Source: Vibrio aestuarianus
GTDB lineage: Bacteria; Pseudomonadota; Gammaproteobacteria; Enterobacterales; Vibrionaceae
DNA: 64,000 nt
Assembly: GCF_012395185.1 (NCBI RefSeq)
Contig: NZ_JAAZTU010000017.1
Coordinates: 28,631 to 92,630, forward strand
Direction of reading: 5' to 3'
The first letter of the stretch is position 1, and each line of letters begins with the position of its first letter. Shown here in pieces: positions 1 through 10,441 of the stretch. The notes beneath the pieces are model-generated. The model was not told the origin of the DNA. It ran no database searches and saw only the letters and a list, made by a program, of their open reading frames with translations. The translations under genes and the position numbers were made by a program.

Positions 1-21
1 AGTGATGAAGAGCAACAATAA
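1..21 (+). CDS. 3' end of an unidentified gene (partial)
   Basis: Frame 1 reads S-D-E-E-Q-Q-stop at the window edge, followed at once by a rho-independent terminator, which is what the tail of a coding sequence looks like. In many Vibrio genomes the tatABC operon lies next to a TatD-family gene and hemB, so an acidic TatC tail is possible, but seven codons cannot prove it. Confidence 0.4.
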   Translation, partial: SDEEQQ

Positions 22-45
22 AAAAGAAAGCATATCGTTGAATAA

Positions 46-76
46 AAAAAAGCGGCAGATTTGCCGCTTTTTTATC
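46..76. terminator. Bidirectional rho-independent terminator
   Basis: GCGGCA-gat-TTGCCGC-type stem with an A-run on the left and a T-run on the right. It lies between the plus-strand gene tail at the window edge and the minus-strand TatD-family gene, so it can end both transcripts. Confidence 0.85.
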
Positions 77-87
77 TCATAGATTAT

Positions 88-849
88 TTAAATAGCAAAT
101 AATGAGTTTGCGTTTAGATTGGTAATGGTTTGAATTTCATCCAACGACCTATCGGTTAACTGTGCGACACGCTGAGCGACTAACTGCGTGTAAGCGGGCT
201 CATTACGTTTCCCTCTGTGTGGAACGGGTGCCAGATAAGGGCAGTCGGTCTCAAGTATCACCCACTGTAAATTTAACTGTGGAATCACCACATCCATTCC
301 ACCATTTTTGAAGGTAGAGACTCCTCCAAGGCCAAGGTGGAATCCTAAATCGTTAATTGCCTTTGCCTCTTCAATGCTACCGCCAAAGCAATGAAATACA
401 CCCGTTAGTGATCCATCTTGTTCTTTGGCGAGTAACTGTAAAGTTTCGTTGATTGAATCACGGGTATGAATTACAACAGGTAAATCACGCTCTTTGGCCC
501 AGTTGAGTTGGGTAATAAAGGCCTTCTCTTGTTGAGCTTTGAAGGTTTTATCCCAGTATAAATCGATACCGATTTCTCCCACGGCGATAAAAGGGTGTTT
601 ATCAAACCATGACTCAATCACAGTCAGCGTTTGTTCCACATTTTCATCGACATAGCAAGGGTGAAGCCCCATCATTGAATGACAAATGTCAGGGTAGGCC
701 GCTTCGGTTGCTAGCATCGGTTGGATAGAGTCGAGATTGATATTTGGTAGTAGTATTTTTTCAATCCCTTGTGCTTTAGCGCGTTGCACGACTTCATCTC
801 GATCGTGATCAAATTCAGCAGCATAAATATGGGCATGGGTATCAATCAT
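88..849 (-). CDS. TatD-family metal-dependent hydrolase (DNase)
   Basis: 253-residue TatD-family metallohydrolase with a TIM-barrel type fold. Family members are 3'-5' DNases or exonucleases with a divalent metal centre. Visible metal and active-site signatures are the N-terminal D-T-H-A-H at residues 3-7, the Glu of GEIGID near 92, the His of VVIHTRD near 126, HCFGG near 152 and the Asp of ETDCPYLAP near 204. The length is normal for the family. It is transcribed towards the left terminator and stands divergently to hemB. The exact paralogue (TatD, YcfH or YjjV type) is not certain; the C-terminal PYLAPVPHRGKRNEP resembles the YcfH/TatD group more than classical E. coli TatD. Confidence 0.88.
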   Translation of the reverse strand: MIDTHAHIYAAEFDHDRDEVVQRAKAQGIEKILLPNINLDSIQPMLATEAAYPDICHSMMGLHPCYVDENVEQTLTVIESWFDKHPFIAVGEIGIDLYWDKTFKAQQEKAFITQLNWAKERDLPVVIHTRDSINETLQLLAKEQDGSLTGVFHCFGGSIEEAKAINDLGFHLGLGGVSTFKNGGMDVVIPQLNLQWVILETDCPYLAPVPHRGKRNEPAYTQLVAQRVAQLTDRSLDEIQTITNLNANSLFAI

Positions 850-1013
850 GGTCTGTCTCTATCAATAAGAAATATTCTGAGAGTATACGTAAGTGTGAGC
901 CTGAGATCATTTTTCTGATTTTTGTAGATTGCCGCTAGCGTCACAAAGCGAGAGTGATATGATTTCGCCACACTTGATCAACAGCGGTGCTAAAGAAAGA
1001 TCGCTTTCTTTGA

Positions 1014-2087
<1,074 letters not shown>

Positions 2088-2107
2088 TATTGATCATACA
2101 TTTCTAG

Positions 2108-2161
2108 GCTGACTTTATCCCCTTCCTACTCTAAGTTGTTTGGGTATAGGTCAGCTTTTTT
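2108..2161 (+). terminator. hemB terminator containing a Vibrio-repeat remnant
   Basis: GCTGAC/GTCAGC stem followed by a T-run just after hemB. The long loop holds CCTTCCTACT and AAGTTGTTTGGGTATA, which match the two termini of the 129-bp Vibrio repeat seen at 55,975-56,103, as if the element had collapsed to its ends inside the terminator. Confidence 0.7.
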
Positions 2162-2294
2162 ATTTCCTGAAAATTCCCGCATTGACTGTTGTTAATTGTA
2201 TGAAAAGTAAGATGAATATCCCTTTTCTCTATTGAGCTTATCATTGTGTTTGTGCCGATATAAAAAATAAATGATATTTTTTCTCATTTAAACT

Positions 2295-2320
2295 TGATAA
2301 TTAAATGAGAATCATTATTA
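2295..2320 (+). promoter_or_regulatory. Fur box and promoter of ryhB
   Basis: The AT-rich stretch contains AAATGAGAATCATTATTA, a near-consensus Fur box (consensus GATAATGATAATCATTATC), overlapping the expected -10 region just before the RyhB start. Fur with Fe2+ would repress transcription, so RyhB is made in iron starvation. Confidence 0.85.
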
Positions 2321-2331
2321 TTAACTTTGTC

Positions 2332-2558
2332 TTAGGGACGAGGAGAGTTCACAAGGACGTCAAGTTTACGATTCACCAACGATTCGGTGTTAATAGTGAC
2401 GAGACAAATTGCTAATGAACTTGCACCGCTTCTTTTTGACACGACATTGCTCACATTGCTTCCAGTGTAATTTATAGCTTTATAGCAAAACTGAATGAGT
2501 GACTTCACTTAGTTTTGACTTTTTCTGCTAGGCGACATCTTCGGGTGTCGCTTTTTTT
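2332..2558 (+). ncRNA. ryhB: RyhB small RNA, Vibrio long form
   Basis: Iron-stress Hfq-dependent sRNA. The core ACGACATTGCTCACATTGCT near 2440-2460 matches the seed region of E. coli RyhB. A Fur box lies directly upstream, and a terminator (GGCGACA-tcttcggg-TGTCGC then T-run, 2531-2558) ends it. At about 227 nt it is far longer than the 90-nt enteric RyhB, as known for Vibrio. In V. cholerae ryhB lies close to polA, as here. The 5' end is inferred from the promoter, to within several bases. Confidence 0.93.
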
Positions 2559-2730
2559 ATATCTAAACGATCAAGTGATTCCTAGTGGGTGTCTAAAAGG
2601 GCAGCGGTAGTCTTTTCCACAATGGATGATCGTAAAAAGATCATGGCAACATTGTTCGATCCTTGTTTTTGTATTTTAAATACAATAAGTTAGGTGTGTC
2701 TTTTTGGTGTTTGTGTGCATATTGATAACA

Positions 2731-2763
2731 TGTGGATAAAGTTTATAAACAGAGTTATCCACA
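2731..2763. promoter_or_regulatory. Two opposed DnaA boxes upstream of polA
   Basis: TGTGGATAA at 2731-2739 and TTATCCACA at 2755-2763 are perfect R1-type DnaA boxes in inverted orientation, 15 bp apart, about 135 bp before polA. DnaA could link polA transcription to replication initiation. No other origin features (AT-rich 13-mers, further boxes) are seen, so this is not an origin. Confidence 0.6.
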
Positions 2764-2895
2764 GATTGGCTTGTGCGCTGCTGGGCAAATAAGCAAAATC
2801 TTTCGAAGCTAGGCGTGTGTTGGCGTGGAAACCTCTGGGCAGTCATGGCATCCTTAGTCATTACATTCTGTATTCTCCTTGGATAGCAAAAGACA

Positions 2896-5688
2896 ATGGC
2901 TCGTATACCAGATAACCCGTTCATTCTAATTGATGGTTCTTCATACCTTTACCGTGCATTTCATGCCTACCCTGGCACCATGAGTAATGGTGAAATCCCA
3001 ACTAATGCCGTATATGGTGTGGTTAATATGCTGCGAAGCATGATGCGCCAGTTTTCTTCTGAGCGCATGGTGGTTATTTTTGATGCGAAGGGGAAAACCT
3101 TCCGTGATGAGATGTATCCACAATATAAAGCTAACCGACCACCAATGCCGGATGATTTGCGTTGTCAAATAGAGCCATTACATAACGTAATTCGAGCCAT
3201 GGGTTTACCCCTTATATCTATTGAAGGTGTGGAAGCAGATGACGTAATCGGCACGCTAGCATCTCAGGCCTCCAAAGTGGGCATGCCTGTCTTAATCAGT
3301 ACCGGCGATAAAGACATGGCGCAATTGGTAGATGACAATATTACGTTGATCAACACCATGACCAATCTAGTACTTGATCGAGAAGGGGTGATTGAAAAGT
3401 TTGGTATTCCACCAGAACTTATTATCGACTATTTGGCTCTGATGGGCGATAAAGTGGATAACATTCCCGGTGTTCCGGGCGTTGGTGAAAAAACTGCTTT
3501 GGCTTTGCTACAAGGTATCGGCAGTCTTGAACAGATCTACGACAATTTAGACAAAATAGCCCCATTAGGTTTCCGTGGCTCTAAAACCATGGCGCAAAAA
3601 CTTTCTGATAATCGTGAGAATGCGTTCCTTTCTTATCAGTTAGCGACCATCAAACTTGATGTTGAATTGGAAGAAAAACCAGAAGCATTACTGAAAACTC
3701 AGCCGAATATTGATGAACTAATCAAACTGTACGGGCAGCTAACTTTTAAGTCTTGGTTAACCGAGTTGCTTGACGGTGGAACTGGTGTCATCGAAGCGGA
3801 TGAAAAGTCGGGCAGTACACCACCTTCTTCATCCAGTTCAGCTTCAGAGGTTGATAGTTCAGCGGTGACGATTGACCGCAGTCAGTACCAAACTATTTTA
3901 GATGAAAAAGCATTTAGCGAATGGTTAGCTAAGTTGAAAGCGGCCGACGTATTTGCTTTTGATACGGAAACCGACAGCCTAGATTACATGGTGGCAAATT
4001 TAGTTGGTATTTCGTTTGCGACAGAGGAAGGCGTTGCCGCGTACGTTCCTGTGGCTCATGATTACTTAGATGCACCGCAACAGCTTGATCGAGACTGGGT
4101 CTTATCACAACTAAAACCGATTTTAGAAGATGATAACCAAGCCAAAGTAGGGCAAAATCTCAAGTACGATGCGAGCGTATTGGCACGCTACGATATTGAG
4201 ATGAAAGGCATTAAACACGACACTATGCTGGCTTCTTACGTTTATAACAGCGTAGGTGGCAAACATGATATGGACAGCCTAGCATTAAGGTTTTTGCAGC
4301 ATAGCTGCATTTCATTCGAGCAAGTTGCAGGTAAAGGCAAAAACCAACTGACGTTCAACCAAATCGATCTAGAACAAGCCGCGCCTTATGCTGCGGAAGA
4401 TGCCGATGTTACTTTGCGGCTCCACCATCGTTTGATGGGCTATATCGAGCAAGATGAAAAACTGAACAGCGTTTATCAGCAAATTGAAGTGCCGCTAGTA
4501 CCAGTTTTATCGCGTATTGAGCGTACCGGAGTGATGATTGACGATATGCTGCTTAGCGCTCAATCACACGAAATAGCCGCTCGCTTAGATGAGCTTGAGC
4601 AAAAAGCGTTTGAGATTGCTGGCCAGCCTTTTAATCTCAGCTCGCCAAAACAGTTACAAACAATCTTGTTTGAGCAAATGGGTTTGCCTGTTATCAAGAA
4701 AACGCCAACTGGCGCCCCGTCAACGAATGAAGAAGTACTGCAAGAGTTAGCGCTTGATTACCCATTGCCGAAAGTGATTATTGAGCATCGTGGTTTAGCC
4801 AAACTGAAATCCACCTACACCGATAAACTGCCGAAGATGATTAACCCAACCACAGGGCGAGTGCATACTTCTTATCATCAGGCTGTGACCGCGACGGGCC
4901 GTTTGTCGTCGACCGATCCGAACTTACAAAATATTCCTATTCGTAATGAAGAGGGACGCCGTATTCGCCAAGCATTTGTTGCACCTCATGGCTGGAAAAT
5001 CATGGCTGTCGACTACTCGCAGATTGAATTGCGTATTATGGCGCATCTGTCTGGTGATAAAGCACTGCTTGAAGCCTTCCAACAAGGAAAAGATATCCAT
5101 GCTGCGACCGCTGCCGAGATTCTTGGAGTCAGTATTGATCAGGTGAGTAGCGAACAGCGTCGCCGAGCTAAAGCGGTTAACTTCGGTCTCATTTATGGAA
5201 TGAGTGTATTCGGGCTAGCCAAACAGCTTGGTATTCCGCGCGGTGAAGCGCAAGGGTATATGGATAAATACTTTGAACGTTATCCTGGTGTAATGCAGTA
5301 CATGGAAGATACTCGCTCAACGGCAAGTGAGTTGGGATATGTTGAAACCTTGCTGGGACGTCGTTTGTATTTACCTGAAATTAAATCTCGTAATGGGATG
5401 CGTCGTAAAGCGGCTGAACGTGCGGCGATCAATGCGCCGATGCAAGGTACTGCTGCCGACATTATCAAAAAAGCGATGTTGTTGGTCGATGCATGGATTG
5501 AAGAGTATGGACAAGGACGAGTTAAGCTATTGATGCAAGTACACGATGAATTAGTATTTGAAGTTCAAGAGACAGCTTTAGCCGAAATTGAAAGTAAAGT
5601 ACAACAATTGATGGAATCTGCAGCGGATCTTAAAGTGCCATTAGTGGCTGATACTGGTCATGGAGATAACTGGGATCAGGCACATTAA
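2896..5688 (+). CDS. polA: DNA polymerase I
   Basis: Repair and Okazaki-fragment polymerase with three activities. The N-terminal 5'-3' exonuclease domain (about 1-300) shows [23 protein letters not shown] and [10 protein letters not shown]. The 3'-5' proofreading domain is intact: FDTETDSLD near 354, [12 protein letters not shown] and [12 protein letters not shown]. The polymerase domain has motif [18 protein letters not shown] near 704, motif [15 protein letters not shown] and motif [10 protein letters not shown] near 880. 930 aa is a normal length. The linker after residue 300 is Ser-rich and acidic. A weak AGG-type site precedes the ATG. It is followed by its own terminator and then Spot 42, the E. 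coli arrangement. Confidence 0.98.
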   Translation: MARIPDNPFILIDGSSYLYRAFHAYPGTMSNGEIPTNAVYGVVNMLRSMMRQFSSERMVVIFDAKGKTFRDEMYPQYKANRPPMPDDLRCQIEPLHNVIRAMGLPLISIEGVEADDVIGTLASQASKVGMPVLISTGDKDMAQLVDDNITLINTMTNLVLDREGVIEKFGIPPELIIDYLALMGDKVDNIPGVPGVGEKTALALLQGIGSLEQIYDNLDKIAPLGFRGSKTMAQKLSDNRENAFLSYQLATIKLDVELEEKPEALLKTQPNIDELIKLYGQLTFKSWLTELLDGGTGVIEADEKSGSTPPSSSSSASEVDSSAVTIDRSQYQTILDEKAFSEWLAKLKAADVFAFDTETDSLDYMVANLVGISFATEEGVAAYVPVAHDYLDAPQQLDRDWVLSQLKPILEDDNQAKVGQNLKYDASVLARYDIEMKGIKHDTMLASYVYNSVGGKHDMDSLALRFLQHSCISFEQVAGKGKNQLTFNQIDLEQAAPYAAEDADVTLRLHHRLMGYIEQDEKLNSVYQQIEVPLVPVLSRIERTGVMIDDMLLSAQSHEIAARLDELEQKAFEIAGQPFNLSSPKQLQTILFEQMGLPVIKKTPTGAPSTNEEVLQELALDYPLPKVIIEHRGLAKLKSTYTDKLPKMINPTTGRVHTSYHQAVTATGRLSSTDPNLQNIPIRNEEGRRIRQAFVAPHGWKIMAVDYSQIELRIMAHLSGDKALLEAFQQGKDIHAATAAEILGVSIDQVSSEQRRRAKAVNFGLIYGMSVFGLAKQLGIPRGEAQGYMDKYFERYPGVMQYMEDTRSTASELGYVETLLGRRLYLPEIKSRNGMRRKAAERAAINAPMQGTAADIIKKAMLLVDAWIEEYGQGRVKLLMQVHDELVFEVQETALAEIESKVQQLMESAADLKVPLVADTGHGDNWDQAH

Positions 5689-5721
5689 TCGTTTTTTACA
5701 CTAAACACCCTAATTTATATG

Positions 5722-5750
5722 AGCCAGCACACAAATGCTGGCTTTTTTTT
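5722..5750 (+). terminator. polA terminator
   Basis: AGCCAGCA-cacaaa-TGCTGGCT stem followed by eight Ts, 33 bases after the polA stop. Confidence 0.9.
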
Positions 5751-5863
5751 ATCATGAAATAAGAATGGTGCATTTTATGTGTTCTGTTGTTTAAGAAATA
5801 TTTAGTGAAAAAAAACTACAAAAAAGTTTCCCATTTCTGACCACTTGTTGTACATTAACTCTC

Positions 5864-5969
5864 GTAGGGTACAGAGGTAAGATGTTCTATCTTTCAGACC
5901 TTTTGTTTCACGTTATTGGATTAGGCTGATTCAGCCGCCCCAGTCAGTATTTGACTGGGGCGTTTTTTA
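5864..5969 (+). ncRNA. spf: Spot 42 small RNA
   Basis: Hfq-dependent sRNA that represses secondary carbon metabolism genes when glucose is present. The 5' part GTAGGGTACAGAGGTAAGAT and the following TTCTATCTTTCAGACCTTTT match E. coli Spot 42 almost base for base. The terminator stem CCCCAGTCA/TGACTGGGG plus T-run ends it. Position between polA and engB is conserved in gammaproteobacteria. Promoter: a -10-like TACATT lies at 5851. Confidence 0.97.
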
Positions 5970-6212
5970 TTGGGCGAAACAAAAATCAATTCAGCGATCC
6001 CATTCTATTTTCAGTCACGTTATTTTCTTTATTTTGGCTTATCTCTATTTTGTGTGTAACACACGATTTTGTAAGAAATCATCAATCACATTTTTATTAT
6101 TTCTACTAGAAAATCAAGTTACTTCTAGAGATGTGTTTCGATTTTTTTGTCTTTTATTCAATGGGTTGTGATTTATTTTCGCTTTTATAGAGCAGGAAAA
6201 TATAGACGCTAA

Positions 6213-6309
6213 GCTATTGAAAAAGAGCGCGGATTAGGGAATGCTTAACGCATAAGAATAACGATTAATTTTTCTCTCCCGTTGCCCCACCAGGATGGTG
6301 GGGATTTTT
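6213..6309 (+). ncRNA. Putative short sRNA downstream of Spot 42 (VSsrna24-like)
   Basis: A strong terminator (CCCCACC-aggat-GGTGGGG plus T-run, 6285-6309) stands on the plus strand with no plus-strand gene in front of it; Spot 42 has already terminated 300 bases before. A -10-like TATAGA lies near 6201. In Aliivibrio a small RNA called VSsrna24 is encoded some hundreds of bases downstream of spf; this position fits. The 5' end is uncertain and no sequence match to that RNA could be tested. Confidence 0.45.
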
Positions 6310-6380
6310 GTTTTTATCACTTCTCTTTTACTGCACATAAACCTTTGCTGCAATCTGTTAAGGTTCAATATCCGTCGCCC

Positions 6381-6414
6381 AAAAAAAAGCCCCACCAAAC
6401 AAAATGGCAGGGCT
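6381..6414 (-). terminator. engB terminator
   Basis: Read on the minus strand, AGCCC-tg-CCA/TGG-tg-GGGCT-type stem followed by eight Ts, directly after the engB stop. Confidence 0.8.
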
Positions 6415-6435
6415 AGATTATCTATCGACATGGAA

Positions 6436-7116
6436 TTACTCGGGTTGAGAATCGTCGATAGAGGTTGTTTCTGTTAACTCTTCATCGGCTTGCTCTGCGT
6501 CTAAATGTGCTAACGCTGGTGCAAACCAAGTGTCCAGTTTATTGCGTAGGATATCGACACCGAGTCCTTTGAGTGAAGAAAAAGCATCAACACTCACATC
6601 ACCGCCAAACGCTCGCGCATCTTCACGAATTTTTAACACTTGAGCCTTGCGAGCACCACTTTTTAGCTTATCAGCTTTGGTCAGTAGTACTTGTACGGGA
6701 ATGTTGCAGTCGACTGCCCAGTAAATAAGCTGTTGATCGAGATCTTTCATCGGGTGGCGAATGTCCATCAGTACCACCAACCCTTTCAAACAGCGACGTT
6801 TTTGTAGGTATTCTCCGAGCGACTTCTGCCATTTTTTCTTCATTTCTAGAGGAACTTGAGCAAAGCCATAACCCGGTAAATCAACGATGTGGCAACCGTC
6901 CATCACCTTAAATAGGTTGATTAGTTGGGTACGACCAGGTGTTTTACTGGTTTTCGCCAAGCTCTTTTGATTCGTCAGGCGGTTAAGCGAGCTTGACTTA
7001 CCTGCGTTGGAGCGTCCTGCAAACGCAATTTCTATTCCTTCGTCATCAGGTAGATGACGAATGTCAGGCGCACTGGTAATGAAATGCGTGTTTTGATAAT
7101 GAATTTTTACGCTCAC
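6436..7116 (-). CDS. engB: Ribosome biogenesis GTPase EngB/YihA
   Basis: Essential TRAFAC-class GTPase for assembly of the 50S subunit. G1 GRSNAGKSS near 33, G2 region [10 protein letters not shown]3 DLPGYG near 80, G4 LLTKADK near 146 and the SSLKGLG G5 region are all present. I chose the GTG start at 7116 (226 aa, first residues [12 protein letters not shown]) because GGAG lies six bases upstream and the N-terminus then matches EngB of relatives. The longer reading frame extends to 7239 without family similarity. The acidic C-terminal tail is usual for Vibrio. Divergent from the cytochrome c4 gene. Confidence 0.95.
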   Translation of the reverse strand: MSVKIHYQNTHFITSAPDIRHLPDDEGIEIAFAGRSNAGKSSSLNRLTNQKSLAKTSKTPGRTQLINLFKVMDGCHIVDLPGYGFAQVPLEMKKKWQKSLGEYLQKRRCLKGLVVLMDIRHPMKDLDQQLIYWAVDCNIPVQVLLTKADKLKSGARKAQVLKIREDARAFGGDVSVDAFSSLKGLGVDILRNKLDTWFAPALAHLDAEQADEELTETTSIDDSQPE

Positions 7117-7283
7117 TGTTAACTCCATCTCGACTTTGTGTAGTCGATTGATTACTTTTTTGTGAAATTGTGTAAAATAACCGTGCTCGGCATAAGGTCG
7201 CCTATTGTACCATGAGTCGCCACTGAGAGTGAGTAGCAACTGTCTGGTGGTACTGGAAGCTTGATAATTATAAATGGAATGTC

Positions 7284-7901
7284 ATGAAGAAATTAGCGCT
7301 AATCTTGAGTCTTTTAGCCAGCTGCTCAGTGTGGGCCCAAGGCAGCATCGAAGCTGGTAAAGCAAAATCTCAAACATGTGTTGCCTGTCACGGTGCTGAC
7401 GGTAACAGTTTAATTACTACCTATCCTAAACTTGCAGGCCAACACACTAAATATATGGAGAAGCAGTTAATTGAATTGCGACTTGGTATGACCAGCGGTG
7501 GCAAGCAAGGTCGTTATGATCCGGTCATGAGTGGTATGGCTATGCCGCTTAGTGATGAAGATATTTCGGATCTTTCGGCTTATTTCGCCTCTTTACCTAT
7601 TTCAGCCAACTCAACGCCTGAAGATGTCGTTAAGACTGGTAAAGCATTGTATAGCGGCGGTGATGCAGAGCGTGGTTTGACCGCATGTATTGCTTGTCAT
7701 GGTCCGCGAGGTAATGGCACTGAGCTTTCAGGTTTTCCTAAAATTTCTGGTCAGCATGCTGACTACATCAAAGCTCAGCTGCAAAAATTTCGTGAAGGTT
7801 CACGTAACAATGACATGAACGGCATGATGCAAGATGTAGCTAAAAAGCTAACCGATGCTGATATCGAAATTTTGTCTAAATACGTTGGTGGCCTGCACTA
7901 A
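7284..7901 (+). CDS. Cytochrome c4, periplasmic dihaem electron carrier
   Basis: 205 aa. A cleavable signal peptide (residues 1-19, ending SVWAQ) exports it to the periplasm. Two homologous halves each carry one haem-binding motif, CVACH near 31-35 and CIACH near 131-135, with the distal Met ligands in SGMAMPL and MNGMMQD. Cytochromes c4 pass electrons to terminal oxidases such as the cbb3 type. Divergently transcribed from engB, as in V. cholerae and Pseudomonas. A terminator follows at 7932-7963. Confidence 0.93.
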   Translation: MKKLALILSLLASCSVWAQGSIEAGKAKSQTCVACHGADGNSLITTYPKLAGQHTKYMEKQLIELRLGMTSGGKQGRYDPVMSGMAMPLSDEDISDLSAYFASLPISANSTPEDVVKTGKALYSGGDAERGLTACIACHGPRGNGTELSGFPKISGQHADYIKAQLQKFREGSRNNDMNGMMQDVAKKLTDADIEILSKYVGGLH

Positions 7902-7931
7902 TCCCTACATCGTTCGAGCAAAGTTTTATGA

Positions 7932-7963
7932 AAACGCCCTAGTATTATGCTGGGGCGTTTTCT
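7932..7963 (+). terminator. Cytochrome c4 gene terminator
   Basis: AAAACGCCC-ta-gtattatgct-GGGGCGTTTT stem with flanking A and T tracts, 30 bases after the stop. Confidence 0.85.
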
Positions 7964-8080
7964 TTTGTGAGCTTGATCACCGGCTGTTTTTTACCACGAG
8001 CGGATAACTTACCCATTGTTGTGTAAGAGATCGACCATACTTGATGGCGCAATCGATGATGGTCACTCTATAAGCTATTG

Positions 8081-8519
8081 AATTTATGGATAGCTGGATA
8101 GTTACTTTGAAAATGAGTGTAAAAATAGCTCAATTGACGTTGAGTCAAATGTGTTGTCGAGTAAAGTAAGCACATCGGCAAGACGCTGGTAAAGGAATTC
8201 AGACCAAGGTGGTCTCCAAGGAGCTGGCAAAGGATGCTGCTTTTAGGAATAAGGATTAGCGTAAGCAAGGGAGCTTGCGCGATAAGGATGGTCGACTCGT
8301 CTAAAGGTTCGGACAGGGAAAAGGATCAGGCTTGGGATAAGCTCAGTGACAGGATGTCAGCAGGATAGACAAAATTCATCAGGAAGATGAAAAACAATAC
8401 CTTTTGCATGGAAAGCACCAAGAACAAAAGGAATATTGTGCACGCGATGAGTGCAACACAGTTTCGCCACCTTAGGTGGCACATTTTAGAGAGCGATAGG
8501 ATGACCTATCGCTTTTTTT
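8081..8519 (+). ncRNA. CsrB/CsrC-family sRNA that sequesters CsrA
   Basis: About 440 nt without a credible ORF and packed with GGA motifs, many in hairpin loops (for example CATC-AGGA-GATG and GACAGGATGTC), the binding sites for the translational regulator CsrA. It ends with GCGATAGG-atga-CCTATCGC plus a T-run. In E. coli csrC lies between yihA (engB) and yihI; here the RNA lies between the same two genes, so it is the positional counterpart of csrC. A -10-like TATAAG at 8069 sets the approximate 5' end, and TGTAAGAGATC at 8023 resembles a half-site of the UvrY/VarA response regulator. Confidence 0.88.
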
Positions 8520-8615
8520 ATCTTTTTTCACTTAGCTGATGAAAAAATGCTCGGTGACTCTCCACTCTAATGCCAGTTTCTGGTATGTTGCGCATCCCTG
8601 TTTGAGGATGTCAGT

Positions 8616-9254
8616 ATGCACACTTGCCCATTATGTTTTAGTGAACAAATTGTTCCATACTTTGAAGATAAGGCTCGCGCTTATCTCCAGTGCCAACAAT
8701 GTGCGCTAGTGTTCGTCAATCCTGATCATCGCCTTGACGCGAAAGCTGAAAAAGCATTTTATGATCTGCATAACAATAACCCACAAGATATGGGTTACCG
8801 CCGCTTTTTATCACGCGTGTGTGAACCAATGTTAGAAAGGATTAAACCTGCATCAAATGGGTTAGATTTTGGTTGTGGTCCCGGTCCAACATTATCGATT
8901 ATGTTGCAAGAAGCGGGGCACAATATGGCGTTATACGATATCTTCTTTCATCCAGATGAAAAGGTATTGCAAACGACCTATGATTTTATGACTGCCACTG
9001 AAGTGATCGAGCATTTACATGAGCCGCACCAAGTTTGGCAGCAATGGTTAAATTTAGTTAAGCCGGGTGGCTGGATTGGGTTAATGACCAAGCTAGTCAA
9101 AGACGTAGACGCGTTTGCTGGATGGCACTACAAAAATGATCTCACACATGTGATATTTTTTAGCCGTGAAACCTTCCAGTACTTGGCCAAGCGGGATGAG
9201 CTTGAACTTGAATTTATTGGTAATGATGTAATTTTACTGAGGAAACCCCAGTAA
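8616..9254 (+). CDS. Class I SAM-dependent methyltransferase with N-terminal zinc ribbon
   Basis: 212 aa. Residues 4-30 carry two CxxC pairs (CPLC and CQQC), a small zinc ribbon. The methyltransferase domain follows, with motif I LDFGCGPG near 88 and the post-motif TEVIEHLHEP near 128, of the Methyltransf_23 type. Substrate unknown. GAGG lies ahead of the ATG. The stop codon overlaps the yihI start by one base (TAATG), so the two are co-translated. The next genes suggest a housekeeping operon. Confidence 0.8.
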   Translation: MHTCPLCFSEQIVPYFEDKARAYLQCQQCALVFVNPDHRLDAKAEKAFYDLHNNNPQDMGYRRFLSRVCEPMLERIKPASNGLDFGCGPGPTLSIMLQEAGHNMALYDIFFHPDEKVLQTTYDFMTATEVIEHLHEPHQVWQQWLNLVKPGGWIGLMTKLVKDVDAFAGWHYKNDLTHVIFFSRETFQYLAKRDELELEFIGNDVILLRKPQ

Positions 9255-9805
9255 TGAGCCGTAATAAGAAATCCAGAAAGCCTGGTTCAGCTATTGATGC
9301 TGACGTGATTGTAACGCGTAACCGCAGTGAAGCTGATGTTGAAGGACGTCTACGTAAAAGACTGAAGAAAAAGAAAGGTCTTAAAGCGGGCAGCCGACAT
9401 TCCGATGGTTCTGAGCAAAAGCAGCGCGCAGCAGCGCAAGCACGCGACCCTCGTTTAGGTAGTAAAAAGAAAGTCCCGCTGATTGTTGAGCCAGTGAAAA
9501 AGCAGACCAAACAAGAGCGTCGATTGTCAGCAGCACAAGAGCTGGAAATGCTAGAAAACGATGCGCAGTTGAATATCTTACTTGATCGTATCGATAGTGG
9601 TGAGAATCTAGGCGCTGGTCTACAAAAATACGTAGATGAGAAGCTTGATCGCATTGAAGCGTTAATGAAGCAGCTTGGCATTTACGAAGAAGATCAAGAA
9701 GAAGACGAAGCATTAGAGCCTGTTACAAAGGCAAAAGCTTCACGCTCTGATGATGACCTATTGTCAGATTTCGAAGACTTCGATCTCAACGACTTAAAAG
9801 GATAA
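9254..9805 (+). CDS. yihI: Der GTPase-activating protein YihI
   Basis: 183 aa, highly basic N-terminal half (KKKK and RKSRK clusters) and acidic C-terminal half, the make-up of YihI. Family signatures are DPRLGSKKKVPL near 74 and the ELEMLENDAQLNILLDRID block near 97. YihI stimulates the GTPase Der/EngA and so tunes 50S ribosome assembly. It overlaps the methyltransferase stop and is followed closely by the DUF2489 gene. Confidence 0.92.
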   Translation: MSRNKKSRKPGSAIDADVIVTRNRSEADVEGRLRKRLKKKKGLKAGSRHSDGSEQKQRAAAQARDPRLGSKKKVPLIVEPVKKQTKQERRLSAAQELEMLENDAQLNILLDRIDSGENLGAGLQKYVDEKLDRIEALMKQLGIYEEDQEEDEALEPVTKAKASRSDDDLLSDFEDFDLNDLKG

Positions 9806-9813
9806 AGATTGCG

Positions 9814-10302
9814 ATGAATGTAACCTTGTTAGCCATTGCTGGTGGAGTCATTATTCTCAGCTTAGCGTCTTACGCTGGTTACCTTCTGCTGCAACTGAAA
9901 AAGCAAAAGGATTTGCAGCTTCAACACCAAACATTGGCCATTGAAAAGCGTAATGCGAATATTTTTGATAGCGTCAATACGCTATGCATGGCGGGTATTC
10001 AAGGCCAATGCGATCTCTCTGAGATCAGCATTCGCGTATACTGCATCATGGATTATGTCCAAGGTGAGCAACGCATCGATTTTGATAGCGTGTATCCTGC
10101 TATTTCAGAGCTTTACCATATCGTAAAAGATATGCCGCGTGGAGAAGAGCGCCAGCTGCTTCCTAAGCAAGAGCGGATGAAGCAGAATTTGGCTCGCCAG
10201 AAAGCAGAAGGCCGTTTAACCGATGCGATTGTTGAAGAATTGAAAGCGTTGCAAACACGCATTGCACCACTGAATAATCAAATCACTATTCAAATGGTGT
10301 AA
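9814..10302 (+). CDS. DUF2489 membrane-anchored protein
   Basis: 162 aa. One N-terminal membrane segment (about residues 4-27), then a soluble helical domain with conserved-looking CIMDYVQ and MPRGEERQLLPKQERMK. Typical for DUF2489 proteins found downstream of yihI in Vibrio and relatives; function unknown. Eight bases separate it from yihI, so it is probably in the same transcript. Confidence 0.8.
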   Translation: MNVTLLAIAGGVIILSLASYAGYLLLQLKKQKDLQLQHQTLAIEKRNANIFDSVNTLCMAGIQGQCDLSEISIRVYCIMDYVQGEQRIDFDSVYPAISELYHIVKDMPRGEERQLLPKQERMKQNLARQKAEGRLTDAIVEELKALQTRIAPLNNQITIQMV

Positions 10303-10441
10303 GTTTGGCTCTAGCTTTTTTGAGTGAGTGATCACGCTAGCAGTTTCGAACATTTCTACACAAATTTCGTTTTGCTACCCGACGTACATCATGGTCGTGT
10401 GGCAAAATAACCAGTCAAAGTTTCAAACGGAAAGCAAAAGC

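Noticed and set aside
2701..2770. Chromosomal replication origin
   Set aside because: Only two DnaA boxes, no AT-rich unwinding repeats, and oriC of Vibrio chromosome 1 lies near mioC/gidA, which are not here.
2676..2924. Minus-strand ORF of 82 codons upstream of polA
   Set aside because: Overlaps the polA start and the DnaA boxes, has no ribosome site and no protein-like composition; it is a chance frame.
8068..8268. Minus-strand ORF of 66 codons
   Set aside because: Lies within the GGA-rich Csr RNA; the frame arises from the repeat composition.
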